Part shown: positions 1 through 7,035 of the stretch, piece after piece
Layout of the letters: every line of letters begins with the position of its first letter
Position numbering within the stretch: the first letter of the stretch is position 1
NCBI GenBank assembly: GCA_902470835.1
Contig: CABRHR010000100.1
Location: forward strand, 1 to 7,431
DNA from: an uncultured Collinsella sp.
GTDB lineage: Bacteria > Actinomycetota > Coriobacteriia > Coriobacteriales > Coriobacteriaceae
DNA: 7,431 nt
Direction: 5' to 3'
The notes under the pieces: model-generated
Seen by the model: the letters and a program-made list of their open reading frames with translations, nothing else
The model's database searches: none
Told to the model about the DNA's origin: nothing
Program-made: the position numbers and the translations under genes

Positions 1-58
1 CGTGGGAGGCCAGGGCGCCGCTGACCGGTGGACGGCACCGAGCCGTCATCGAACTGAG
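1..58. other. Tail of an unidentified upstream transcription unit
   Basis: This short stretch lies before a strong terminator and is presumably the 3' end of an upstream gene or RNA that is cut by the window edge. It contains a small perfect hairpin, GACGGC (31-36) pairing with GCCGTC (42-47) around a 5-nt loop. In forward frame 1 there is a TGA at 22-24 and another at 55-57. The other two forward frames run open through the terminator. I cannot tell a CDS tail from an untranslated region or the end of a structured RNA, so no product is assigned. Confidence 0.35.
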
Positions 59-90
59 AAGGGGGAGGCCTCGCGGCCTCCCCCTTTTTT
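59..90 (+). terminator. Rho-independent terminator of the upstream unit
   Basis: A perfect 10-bp GC-rich stem (61-70 with 75-84, GGGGGAGGCC against GGCCTCCCCC) is closed by a TCGC loop and followed directly by six T residues (85-90). Two A residues at 59-60 can pair with the first two T residues and lengthen the stem to 12 bp. The opposite strand has no good U-run, so it acts for plus-strand transcription. It isolates the acpS operon from whatever lies upstream. Confidence 0.93.
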
Positions 91-140
91 GCGTTTGCGG
101 GATTGTGTCTCACATAGTAGCTGTGTTTTATAACCCTCGT

Positions 141-170
141 TTGTCGCATCTTCTGTGAACGGGCTACAAT
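141..170 (+). promoter_or_regulatory. Probable sigma-70-type promoter of the acpS operon
   Basis: TTGTCG (141-146) resembles a -35 box and TACAAT (165-170) a -10 box, separated by 18 bp. Transcription would start near 176-178, leaving a short leader before the acpS ribosome binding site. It lies between the upstream terminator and the first gene, where an operon promoter is expected. A second, weaker pair is TTGTGT (103-108) with TTTATA (127-132), also 18 bp apart. No operator or riboswitch is evident. The boxes were identified by eye only. Confidence 0.6.
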
Positions 171-189
171 AACTTAGTCTGTGCGATAT

Positions 190-202
190 GGAGGTGAACA
201 TG
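190..202 (+). promoter_or_regulatory. acpS: Ribosome binding site that fixes the acpS start
   Basis: GGAGG at 190-194 is followed by a 5-nt spacer and ATG at 200. An in-frame ATG at 188 overlaps this Shine-Dalgarno sequence and has no good site of its own upstream. The start at 200 is therefore preferred, and it puts the conserved GIGVDIVEISR motif at residues 5-15, as is usual for AcpS. Confidence 0.82.
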
Positions 203-739
203 GCTGAAGCTGGTATCGGCGTTGATATCGTCGAGATTTCCCGTATGAAATCAATTCTTGAAAAGACGCCGTCGTTTGCTCGGCGTGTGTTTACCGAAGA
301 AGAGCGTGCGTATTGTGATGCATCATCGCGTCCCGCTGCTCACTATGCCAGCCGCTTTGCTTCGCGCGAGGCGGTACTTAAAGCTCTCGGCACGGGTTTT
401 AGTCAAGGCGTTGGTCGCAAGGATGTTTCGGTTACGCGTGATAAACTCGGCAAACCGAAGGCGCTGCTTTCGGGCCGTGCTCTCGAGATCGCTCGAGAGC
501 TGGGTGTTGTTGAGGTCGCTCTTTCCATTACGCTTACAGGAGACTTAGCCGTTGCGAATGCCATCGCGATTACCGAAGATGCTCGGCCTAAGCCAAAAGA
601 GGAAAAGGTGAGCACCAAGAAACGCGTAGCGCAGACATTTAAAGAGGCTCGCTCTGTTTTAGATGAGCTTGAGCAGCTGCAGAATTCAGCATTGACGGAG
701 CACCTGGGCGATGCTTCGCAAGATACGCTAGGAGCATAG
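200..739 (+). CDS. acpS: Holo-[acyl-carrier-protein] synthase (AcpS) with C-terminal extension
   Basis: AcpS transfers 4'-phosphopantetheine from CoA to the conserved serine of apo-acyl carrier protein, activating it for fatty acid synthesis in the cytoplasm. The 179-residue product has the family N-terminal motif GIGVDIVEISR (5-15, with D9 as the expected Mg ligand). It also has the FARRVFTEEE segment (26-35), ASRFASREAVLKALGTG (50-66, with E57 as the second metal ligand), and the final core strand SITLTGDLAVANAIA (109-123). The family is usually about 120-130 residues, so the core ends near residue 125. The remaining 54 residues are a lysine-rich linker and a charged, probably helical tail not typical of AcpS. 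It is the first gene after the promoter. Its stop codon is followed immediately by the nnr start, which suggests translational coupling. The function is well supported; the role of the tail is unknown. Confidence 0.93.
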   Translation: MAEAGIGVDIVEISRMKSILEKTPSFARRVFTEEERAYCDASSRPAAHYASRFASREAVLKALGTGFSQGVGRKDVSVTRDKLGKPKALLSGRALEIARELGVVEVALSITLTGDLAVANAIAITEDARPKPKEEKVSTKKRVAQTFKEARSVLDELEQLQNSALTEHLGDASQDTLGA

Positions 740-2356
740 ATGAAACCGGTTTTGAGTACCGAAGAAGTCGTTCGTCTCGAGGATATCATCGAACGCGAAG
801 GGACTTCGAAGGCCGAGCTTATGGAGCTAGCGGGTGAGTTTGCCGCCAACGAGGTCTTGAAGCTCAATCCCGATCGGGTTCTCGTTCTGGTCGGTTTTGG
901 TAATAATGGCGGCGACGGTTGGGTTGCCGCCGATATTCTGAGCCATAAGGGTGTGGACGTCGATATCGTTTCTCCGGTTGAGCCGGATGAGATTCCTGCC
1001 GCTCTGGCACGTCATGTTGCTCGTCGTACTGCCGGCCGCGATGTGCACGTTTGCGTCGGCCCCTCGCGTGACGAACTCGAGGTTTTGATCGATAAGGCCG
1101 ATGTTGTTGTCGATGCCATTTTTGGTACCGGTTTCCACGGGAATCTGCGTGCGCCGTTCTCCATCTGGATTCCTACGGTCAATGAATGCGCCGATTGTGT
1201 CGTATCCATTGATGTCCCCTCGGGCCTGAATGCCGAGACGGGCGTTGTTGATGACGACTGCATTCGTGCCGAGCATACGGTGACGATGATTGCGCCCAAG
1301 ATTGGTCTGTATAGCGCTGATGGCCCTGAGTATGCTGGCGATTTGATCTGCGGCAATCTTTACGACCGTCTTGACGAGGTCATCGATGATGTCGACCACG
1401 CCGCCGAGATTGTCGAGCCCGGTGACTTAGTTGATTACTTTGCCCCGCTACCTACGAATATCGATAAGTATTCCCGTGGCTCTGTGCTTATTGTCGCCGG
1501 ATCTGCGCAATATCCTGGTGCTGCCATTATGGCGGCCAAATCTGCAGCGCGCGCGGGTGCTGGTTACGTGGCAGTCGCGGCTCCTGACGCCTGCGCAAAT
1601 CTTATTCGCATGGCCCTTCCTTCGATTCCCGTCTTTGCTATTCCGTCTGATTCCCGCGGCTCCTTTGGCGCCGCTGCGCGCATGACGGTGTGCGAGATTG
1701 CAAAGAAGTACAGCTGCGTACTGTGCGGTCCCGGTATGACGACATCTGCCGGCGCTATGCAGGTGGTTTCGGGCTTGCTCGAGCTTGATGTGCCGCTTAT
1801 TTTGGACGCCGATGCACTCAACTGCCTTGCTAAGATTGCCATTGACGGTATTGATAGTAATCCCGAGATGTATCGTCGCGAGCAGCCGTTGGTTATGACG
1901 CCGCACTATCGTGAGCTTTCGCGTCTGGTTGCCGGTGACGAGGTGAACGACCTTGGTACCGCGATTGCGGCCGCGCAGAAGGTTGTCTGGGCTGCAGGCT
2001 CCGACAATCTGGTGGTCATTGCCAAGGGGCCGACGACGGCTATCTGTGGCGTTGAGCGTGTGCTGCTGCCGCTCTCGGGTCCGGCTTCTCTGGCAACTGC
2101 CGGTTCGGGTGATGTTCTCGCGGGTATTTTGGCCGGCACGCTTGCCACCATGCGCGACGAGATGGATCGTTGGGAGTTGCTGTATTCGTACGCCGTCGCA
2201 CTTCACAGCTACGCCGGTTTTGCCGCGGCGACGGAGTATGGTGAGAAGAGCGTCATCGCGACCGATCTTATCGACTTGATCGGTCCTGCCATGGAACTGG
2301 CGGCAAAGGATGCGCTCGAAGATCTGGGAATCATGGACGAAGGGTCGGATGACTAA
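740..2356 (+). CDS. nnr: Bifunctional NAD(P)HX epimerase / ADP-dependent NAD(P)HX dehydratase
   Basis: This cytoplasmic repair enzyme epimerises and dehydrates hydrated NADH and NADPH, restoring usable cofactor. The 538-residue product carries both usual domains. The N-terminal YjeF-type epimerase (about 1-225) has GFGNNGGDG (52-60), VVDAIFGTG (123-131) and the SIDVPSGLN segment. The C-terminal ribokinase-like dehydratase (about 235-538) has KYSRGSVLIVAGSA (from 243), LDADALN (355-361) and the nucleotide/catalytic loop GSGDVLAG (455-462, D458). The usual TPHPGE segment reads TPHYRE here (387-392); the His and Glu are kept. AGGAG at 730-734 gives a 5-nt spacing to the ATG, which directly follows the acpS stop codon. 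Linkage of nnr with acpS and alr is common in bacteria. Length and motifs indicate an intact gene. Confidence 0.95.
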   Translation: MKPVLSTEEVVRLEDIIEREGTSKAELMELAGEFAANEVLKLNPDRVLVLVGFGNNGGDGWVAADILSHKGVDVDIVSPVEPDEIPAALARHVARRTAGRDVHVCVGPSRDELEVLIDKADVVVDAIFGTGFHGNLRAPFSIWIPTVNECADCVVSIDVPSGLNAETGVVDDDCIRAEHTVTMIAPKIGLYSADGPEYAGDLICGNLYDRLDEVIDDVDHAAEIVEPGDLVDYFAPLPTNIDKYSRGSVLIVAGSAQYPGAAIMAAKSAARAGAGYVAVAAPDACANLIRMALPSIPVFAIPSDSRGSFGAAARMTVCEIAKKYSCVLCGPGMTTSAGAMQVVSGLLELDVPLILDADALNCLAKIAIDGIDSNPEMYRREQPLVMTPHYRELSRLVAGDEVNDLGTAIAAAQKVVWAAGSDNLVVIAKGPTTAICGVERVLLPLSGPASLATAGSGDVLAGILAGTLATMRDEMDRWELLYSYAVALHSYAGFAAATEYGEKSVIATDLIDLIGPAMELAAKDALEDLGIMDEGSDD

Positions 2357-2358
2357 TC

Positions 2359-3504
2359 ATGAATAAAGCCGATTTGACGCGCTGGTCCTGGGTCGAGATC
2401 GACCGCGGGGCGCTCCGTCGCAACACGAGGGCCTATAAGAACTTGCTGAATCCACGTCAGCGCCTGTGCTGCGTGGTCAAGGCCGATGCTTACGGTCATG
2501 GAGCTGTTGAGTGCGCCAAGATCATGTATTCGGCCGGTGCCGACATGTTTGCCGTGGCGACGGTTAACGAGGGCGTTGAGCTCCGACAGGGCGGGATTAC
2601 GAAACCCATCCTCATCCTAAGCGAGCCGCCTATCGAGGCCATTCCGACGTTGCTCGAGTTTGATATCATGCCCTCGGTCTATACGTCTGACTTTGCTCTT
2701 GCGTATGGCGAATGTGCCGTCGCGGCGGGCAAAGTGGGCAAGTATCATCTCGCCATCGAGACGGGCATGAATCGTATCGGCGTTCACTACACGCAGGTGC
2801 TCGACTTTGTCCGCGGTATTAATTTCCATCGTGGTATTCAGTGCGACGGCGTATTTACGCACTTCGCCACGGCCGATGAACCTTCGGGCTGGGACTACAA
2901 GCTGCAGTGTCAGCGCTTTACCGAGGCCGTTCAGGCCATTAAGGATGCGGGTTTTGAGTGCGGTATCGTGCACTGCGCCAACACGCCGTCCTCGATGCTC
3001 GACCCCTCGATGCATTTTGATATGATTCGCGCTGGCGTTGGCTTGTATGGCATGCAGCCGTGCGAGCTGAGTGGCCGCGTGATGCAGCTTGATCCCGTTA
3101 TGAGCGTCCATGCGCGTGTGACGCGTGTGGCACACCCTGCGATGGGTGAGGGCGTGGGCTACGGTTTTACCTACCGCGTACCGCGTACGCGCGTTCAGAT
3201 CTGCACGCTGCCGATCGGTTATGCCGACGGTCTATCGCGTACGCTTTCCAATCGTATGGATGTGCTGTATCGCGGCGAGCGTGTGCATCAGGTTGGCAAT
3301 ATCTGCATGGACCAGTTTATGGTCGCCATTCAGTCCAACCCGGCACACGAGATTCCCGAGGCCGAACATGGTGATGAGATGATTATTGTCGGCCGCGATG
3401 GCGATGCCGAGATCACTATGGACGAGATGGCGCGCCTACGCGGCACGATTAACTACGAGGTCGCCTGCGGCTTTGGCATGCGCCTCGACAAGGTCTACGT
3501 GTAG
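2359..3504 (+). CDS. alr: Alanine racemase
   Basis: This PLP-dependent enzyme interconverts L- and D-alanine and supplies D-Ala for peptidoglycan precursors. The 381-residue product matches the usual length. The PLP-binding motif VVKADAYGHG places the cofactor lysine at K41. The second catalytic base is the tyrosine of the VGYG motif (Y268), donated across the dimer interface. IGYADGLSR and GNICMDQFMV are further family signatures in the C-terminal beta domain. The ATG lies two bases after the nnr stop, with no strong Shine-Dalgarno in front (only AGGG at 2341-2344, too far away), so translation probably depends on coupling to nnr. The start gives the normal N-terminus with WVEIDRGALRRN at 11-22. 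No broken or missing catalytic element is visible. Confidence 0.97.
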   Translation: MNKADLTRWSWVEIDRGALRRNTRAYKNLLNPRQRLCCVVKADAYGHGAVECAKIMYSAGADMFAVATVNEGVELRQGGITKPILILSEPPIEAIPTLLEFDIMPSVYTSDFALAYGECAVAAGKVGKYHLAIETGMNRIGVHYTQVLDFVRGINFHRGIQCDGVFTHFATADEPSGWDYKLQCQRFTEAVQAIKDAGFECGIVHCANTPSSMLDPSMHFDMIRAGVGLYGMQPCELSGRVMQLDPVMSVHARVTRVAHPAMGEGVGYGFTYRVPRTRVQICTLPIGYADGLSRTLSNRMDVLYRGERVHQVGNICMDQFMVAIQSNPAHEIPEAEHGDEMIIVGRDGDAEITMDEMARLRGTINYEVACGFGMRLDKVYV

Positions 3505-3512
3505 GAGCCGCT

Positions 3513-4133
3513 ATGGGCGTCATGCACATCCCCGGCCATAGCCATCAGGCGCCACGTGAGGTCGCACTCGAGGAGATTGAGGCCGTTCTGGGCGATTGTC
3601 ACCTCTGCCAGCTCTACCAGTCGCGTCGCAATATCGTGTTTGGCGTGGGAAACCCCCGCGCTCGCGTGATGTTTATTGGCGAGGCGCCGGGCCGCAATGA
3701 GGATTTGCAGGGCGAACCCTTTGTGGGGGCGGCGGGTGAAGACCTCAACGGCATTTTGTCGCTGGCGGGGCTCAAACGCGAAGACGTCTACATTGCCAAC
3801 GTGCTTAAGTGCCGCCCGCCGGGAAACCGCAATCCGCGTCCCGAGGAAGTGCTGGCTTGCTCGCCGTTTTTGCGTGAGCAGATTCGAAGCATCTGGCCTG
3901 ATATTATCGTGACGCTCGGCAACCCCGCGACGCACTTTGTGCTTAAGACCGAGATTGGCATTACTAAGCTGCGCGGCAGGTTCCACCAGATGGGGCATTT
4001 TGTAGTAATGCCCACTTTTCATCCGGCAGCAGCGCTGCGCAATCCGGCGTGGCAGGAGCTGCTGGAGGAAGACTTTAAGATGCTGGGCGATTATCTGGAG
4101 CGACATCCCGCACCAGAGGACGCCTCGGAATAA
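3513..4133 (+). CDS. udg: Family 4 uracil-DNA glycosylase (4Fe-4S, UdgA-type)
   Basis: The enzyme removes uracil from DNA, starting base-excision repair of deaminated cytosine. The 206-residue product has the family 4 pattern. Four cysteines are suited to a [4Fe-4S] cluster (C29, C32, C100, C116). Motif GEAPG (56-60) is followed by EPFVGAAGEDLN. The segment NVLKCRPPGNRNP runs from 96 to 108, and the late motif HPAAALRNP has H170. Family 4, rather than family 5, is favoured by GEAPG followed by the QGEPFVG context and by the overall length. AGGAG at 3503-3507 overlaps the alr stop codon and sits 5 nt before the ATG, so it is read with the operon. It is the only DNA-repair gene in the cluster and sits between alr and tsaE, which are often direct neighbours in actinobacteria. 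Function is assigned by motif and has not been tested. Confidence 0.92.
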   Translation: MGVMHIPGHSHQAPREVALEEIEAVLGDCHLCQLYQSRRNIVFGVGNPRARVMFIGEAPGRNEDLQGEPFVGAAGEDLNGILSLAGLKREDVYIANVLKCRPPGNRNPRPEEVLACSPFLREQIRSIWPDIIVTLGNPATHFVLKTEIGITKLRGRFHQMGHFVVMPTFHPAAALRNPAWQELLEEDFKMLGDYLERHPAPEDASE

Positions 4134-4145
4134 TAAGGAGCATAT

Positions 4146-4652
4146 ATGTCCCTGGAGCGCCTGGGGGTAGGTACTTACAAAACGACTTGCGCTGCCGATA
4201 CGGAGTACTTTGGCGAGCTAATTGCACCGTGCCTTGAGGACGGCGATGTGCTCATCCTGACCGGTGGCCTGGGAGTGGGCAAAACTCACTTTACCAAGGG
4301 CGTCTCGCGCGGGCTGGGCGATGGGCATATGGTTACGAGTCCTACGTTTGCGCTCATGGCCGTTCACGATCAAGGTCGTATTCCGCTGTTTCACTTTGAT
4401 CTATACCGCCTGGAGCATGCCTACGAGCTCGAGGATACGGGCATTTTCGATGTGCTGGGCTATGAGGGTGCTTGCCTGCTGGAATGGGGCGAACAATTCC
4501 AGGACGAGCTGACGGATGAGTATCTTTCGGTGACGCTCAAGCGTGATGAGGACGACAGCGATGTGCGAACGATAACACTTGAGGCGCACGGTGACCGCGC
4601 AATGGAGCTTTCCCATTTGATTGATAAGGCTGTACAAGATGAGCTTGCATAA
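4146..4652 (+). CDS. tsaE: tRNA threonylcarbamoyladenosine biosynthesis ATPase TsaE
   Basis: TsaE is the P-loop ATPase that cycles the TsaB-TsaD complex during synthesis of t6A at position 37 of ANN-decoding tRNAs. The 168-residue product has a Walker A motif GGLGVGKT (40-47), then VTSPTFAL, the FHFDLYRLE segment that is a hallmark of the family, and LLEWGEQ near the expected Walker B/C-terminal position. Length is normal. AAGGAG (4135-4140) lies 5 nt before the ATG and 2 nt after the udg stop. The last 14 bases overlap the start of the next gene, which encodes its direct partners TsaB and TsaD, consistent with stoichiometric co-expression. TsaC/Sua5, the remaining pathway enzyme, is not in the window. 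Confidence 0.95.
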   Translation: MSLERLGVGTYKTTCAADTEYFGELIAPCLEDGDVLILTGGLGVGKTHFTKGVSRGLGDGHMVTSPTFALMAVHDQGRIPLFHFDLYRLEHAYELEDTGIFDVLGYEGACLLEWGEQFQDELTDEYLSVTLKRDEDDSDVRTITLEAHGDRAMELSHLIDKAVQDELA

Positions 4653-7023
4653 CGACAACGCGCTGGTGGTGGCGCTCGATACCTCGACCGACATGCTTGC
4701 CTGCGCGGCAAGCTGGATTGATGGGCAGACGGGCGAGACGAAGCTCGTGAGTGGCGACCACATGTGTCGCCGTCACGCCAACGTTGAGCTCGTGAATACC
4801 GTTGATGGCGTGCTGGCTCAAGCCGGTCTGGATCGCAGCGATGTTGGTTGCTATGTGGTCGGCCGCGGTCCGGGGTCGTTTACGGGTGTGCGCATCGGCA
4901 TCTCCACTGCCAAGGGCCTCGCGCGTGGTGCCAATGTTCCGCTGCTGGGCGTGTCGACGCTCGACGCTTGCGCTTGGACGGCGTGGAAGGCTGGCGTGCG
5001 CGGCAAGCTTGGTATCTTGGCCGATGCTATGCGCGGTGAGGTATATCCGGCGCTGTATATGCTGGTCGATGAGGGCCCCGAGCGTCAATTTGAGCGCGAA
5101 CACGTGGTCAAGGCCGCCGTGGCGCTCGATGAGTGGCGCCAAGCAGCGGACTGGGACCAGGTTCAGCTGACCGGTGACGGTCTCGTGCGCTATGGCAAGC
5201 TGCTGGGTGAGGACGAGACCGCCCGCTGCGTGGAGCGCGACCTGTGGTGGCCTTCGGGCGAGGGCTTGCTGCTCGCGCACGCTGCGGGTGACGGCGATCC
5301 GGCTCGCGTCCTGCCGATTTACACGCGCCTTTCGGATGCCGAGGAAAACGAGCGCAAGCGTCTTGGTCTTGCCGAGAGTGCGCAGAGCGAAATTACGGGC
5401 GTTGCCGATGAGCTCGCCGGTCGTCATCTGCAGTTCCGTCCCATGGGCGCGGCGGATGCCGAGGGCGCGAGCACGCTGGAGGCTGCCTGCTTTGAAGGTG
5501 CCGGACACGAGGCGTGGACGCCGGGCATGTTCCTGTCCGAACTGGGCGAGGACGTCGCTGCGCCGCGTAGTTGGTGGGTGGCACACGACGACGGCAAGCT
5601 ACTGGGCCTTGCCGGCGGTATGGTCGTGGACGGTGATGTGCAGATTCTGGATGTCGCCGTCGACCCGGCACATCGCCGTGAGGGCATTGCCCGCAAGCTG
5701 CTGTCGCATGTGAGCTATGATGCCCAGATGCTCGGCTGCACCACGGCTTCGCTCGAGGTCGAGGACGGCAACGAGGGAGCGATCGCGCTTTATAACGCTC
5801 TGGGCTTTACCGAGGCAGGACGGCGCCGCGGCTACTATGGTGCCGGCAAGGATGCCATCGTCATGACGGCTCCGCTGCCCCTGGTGCTTCCGGTCGACAA
5901 TGCTTCGCCCGAGCCGACGGCGGCAGAGCAGCGCGTATGGCCGCTGCCTGCTCCTGGGCGCTCCGAGGGGGAGCGTGCCGAAATTGAGCGCCGCCGCCTA
6001 GTGCTCGCTATCGAGAGTTCCTGCGACGAGACGGCCGTGGCGATTATCGATGCGGATGGCAATATGCTGGCCAACCAGGTGTCGACGCAGATTGATTTTC
6101 ACGCCCGCTTTGGCGGCGTGGTGCCCGAGATCGCCTCGCGCAAACACGTCGAGGTGATTGTGAGTGTCGTGGATGCGGCGCTCGAGGATGCCGCAGCATC
6201 GCTTGGTCTTGAGGATGGAGCCATTGCCCCCAGCGAGCTTGCCGCCGTGGGCGTGACACAGGGTCCGGGCCTGGTGGGCGCGCTCGTGGTTGGCGTCGCC
6301 TTCGCCAAGGGCTTTGCCTACGCTGCCGGCAAGCCGCTCGTGTGCGTCAACCATCTGGAGGGGCACCTGTTTGCCAACCTGCTGGCGCAACCCGACCTCA
6401 AACCGCCGTTTATCTTCACGCTTGTCTCGGGTGGGCACACCATGCTCGTGCACGTGAAGGCGTGGGGCGACTACGAGGTGCTCGGTGAGACGCTCGACGA
6501 CGCTGTGGGCGAGGCCTTCGACAAGGTAGCCAAGGCATTGGGTCTGGGCTATCCCGGTGGCCCCATCATTTCCAAGCTGGCCGAGACGGGCAACCCCAAG
6601 GCGATCGATTTCCCCCGTGCGCTTAACAGCAGAGGAGACTATCGCTTCTCGCTTTCGGGCCTTAAAACCGCTGTGACGCTCTACATTGAACAGGAGACCA
6701 AGGCCGGGCGCACGATTCACCTGCCCGATCTGGCAGCTTCGTTTGAGGCAGCTGTCTTTGACGTGCAGTACAAGAAGGCCAAAAACGCACTGCACGCTAC
6801 CGGATGCAAGGAATACTGCATCGGTGGCGGCGTCTCGGCCAACCCGCATCTGCGCGAGATGATGATCAAGAAGCTTGGACGTCAGGGGATTCGCGTAACG
6901 GTGCCGCCCTTGTCTGCCTGTACCGATAACGCAGCCATGATCGCGGAGGTCGCCCGCCGTAAATTCGACCGAGGTGAAATCTCGCCGTTCGACGTCGACG
7001 CCGATCCAAACATGACGCTGTAG
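4639..7023 (+). CDS. tsaB-rimI-tsaD: Trifunctional TsaB-RimI-TsaD fusion (tRNA t6A synthesis plus protein N-acetyltransferase)
   Basis: One uninterrupted frame of 794 residues joins three usually separate proteins. TsaB (about 6-245), the dimerisation subunit, has VALDTST and GRGPGSFTG (75-83). A GNAT domain of RimI type (about 264-412), normally acetylating the N-terminus of ribosomal protein S18, has the acetyl-CoA loop RREGIA (346-351) and LEVEDGNEGAIALYNALGF (372-390, Y385 as likely general acid). After a Pro/Ala-rich linker (413-450) comes a full-length TsaD (about 451-794) with ESSCDETAVA (459-468), metal ligands H572 and H576 in NHLEGH, SGGHT, the SLSGLKT segment and D763 in TDNAA. TsaD transfers threonylcarbamoyl to A37 of tRNA. 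ATG 4639 is preferred over an upstream in-frame TTG (4621), because AAGG at 4626-4629 lies 9 nt before it and TsaB begins there. Oddities are the fusion itself and a non-canonical EVEDGN where RimI usually has EVRxSN. Confidence 0.95.
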   Translation: MSLHNDNALVVALDTSTDMLACAASWIDGQTGETKLVSGDHMCRRHANVELVNTVDGVLAQAGLDRSDVGCYVVGRGPGSFTGVRIGISTAKGLARGANVPLLGVSTLDACAWTAWKAGVRGKLGILADAMRGEVYPALYMLVDEGPERQFEREHVVKAAVALDEWRQAADWDQVQLTGDGLVRYGKLLGEDETARCVERDLWWPSGEGLLLAHAAGDGDPARVLPIYTRLSDAEENERKRLGLAESAQSEITGVADELAGRHLQFRPMGAADAEGASTLEAACFEGAGHEAWTPGMFLSELGEDVAAPRSWWVAHDDGKLLGLAGGMVVDGDVQILDVAVDPAHRREGIARKLLSHVSYDAQMLGCTTASLEVEDGNEGAIALYNALGFTEAGRRRGYYGAGKDAIVMTAPLPLVLPVDNASPEPTAAEQRVWPLPAPGRSEGERAEIERRRLVLAIESSCDETAVAIIDADGNMLANQVSTQIDFHARFGGVVPEIASRKHVEVIVSVVDAALEDAAASLGLEDGAIAPSELAAVGVTQGPGLVGALVVGVAFAKGFAYAAGKPLVCVNHLEGHLFANLLAQPDLKPPFIFTLVSGGHTMLVHVKAWGDYEVLGETLDDAVGEAFDKVAKALGLGYPGGPIISKLAETGNPKAIDFPRALNSRGDYRFSLSGLKTAVTLYIEQETKAGRTIHLPDLAASFEAAVFDVQYKKAKNALHATGCKEYCIGGGVSANPHLREMMIKKLGRQGIRVTVPPLSACTDNAAMIAEVARRKFDRGEISPFDVDADPNMTL

Positions 7024-7035
7024 CTGGTACGGCGC

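Noticed and set aside
188..199. Upstream ATG as the acpS start
   Set aside because: It overlaps the Shine-Dalgarno sequence used by the ATG at 200 and adds four residues outside the conserved family N-terminus.
1448..2206. Minus-strand open frame of 252 codons
   Set aside because: It is fully antisense to nnr, with Arg/His-rich low-complexity composition and no motif.
4621..4638. TTG start for the TsaB-RimI-TsaD fusion
   Set aside because: It has no good Shine-Dalgarno upstream, while ATG 4639 has AAGG 9 nt before it and gives a normal TsaB N-terminus.
4537..5586. Minus-strand open frame of 349 codons
   Set aside because: It is antisense to tsaE and the TsaB/RimI region, with His/Arg/Ala-rich composition typical of a shadow frame.
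5964..6003. Possible internal start for a separate TsaD
   Set aside because: A purine-rich GGGGGAG stretch lies before in-frame GTG codons, but the frame is continuous from TsaB through the linker with no stop, so a fusion is the simpler reading. Internal initiation cannot be excluded.
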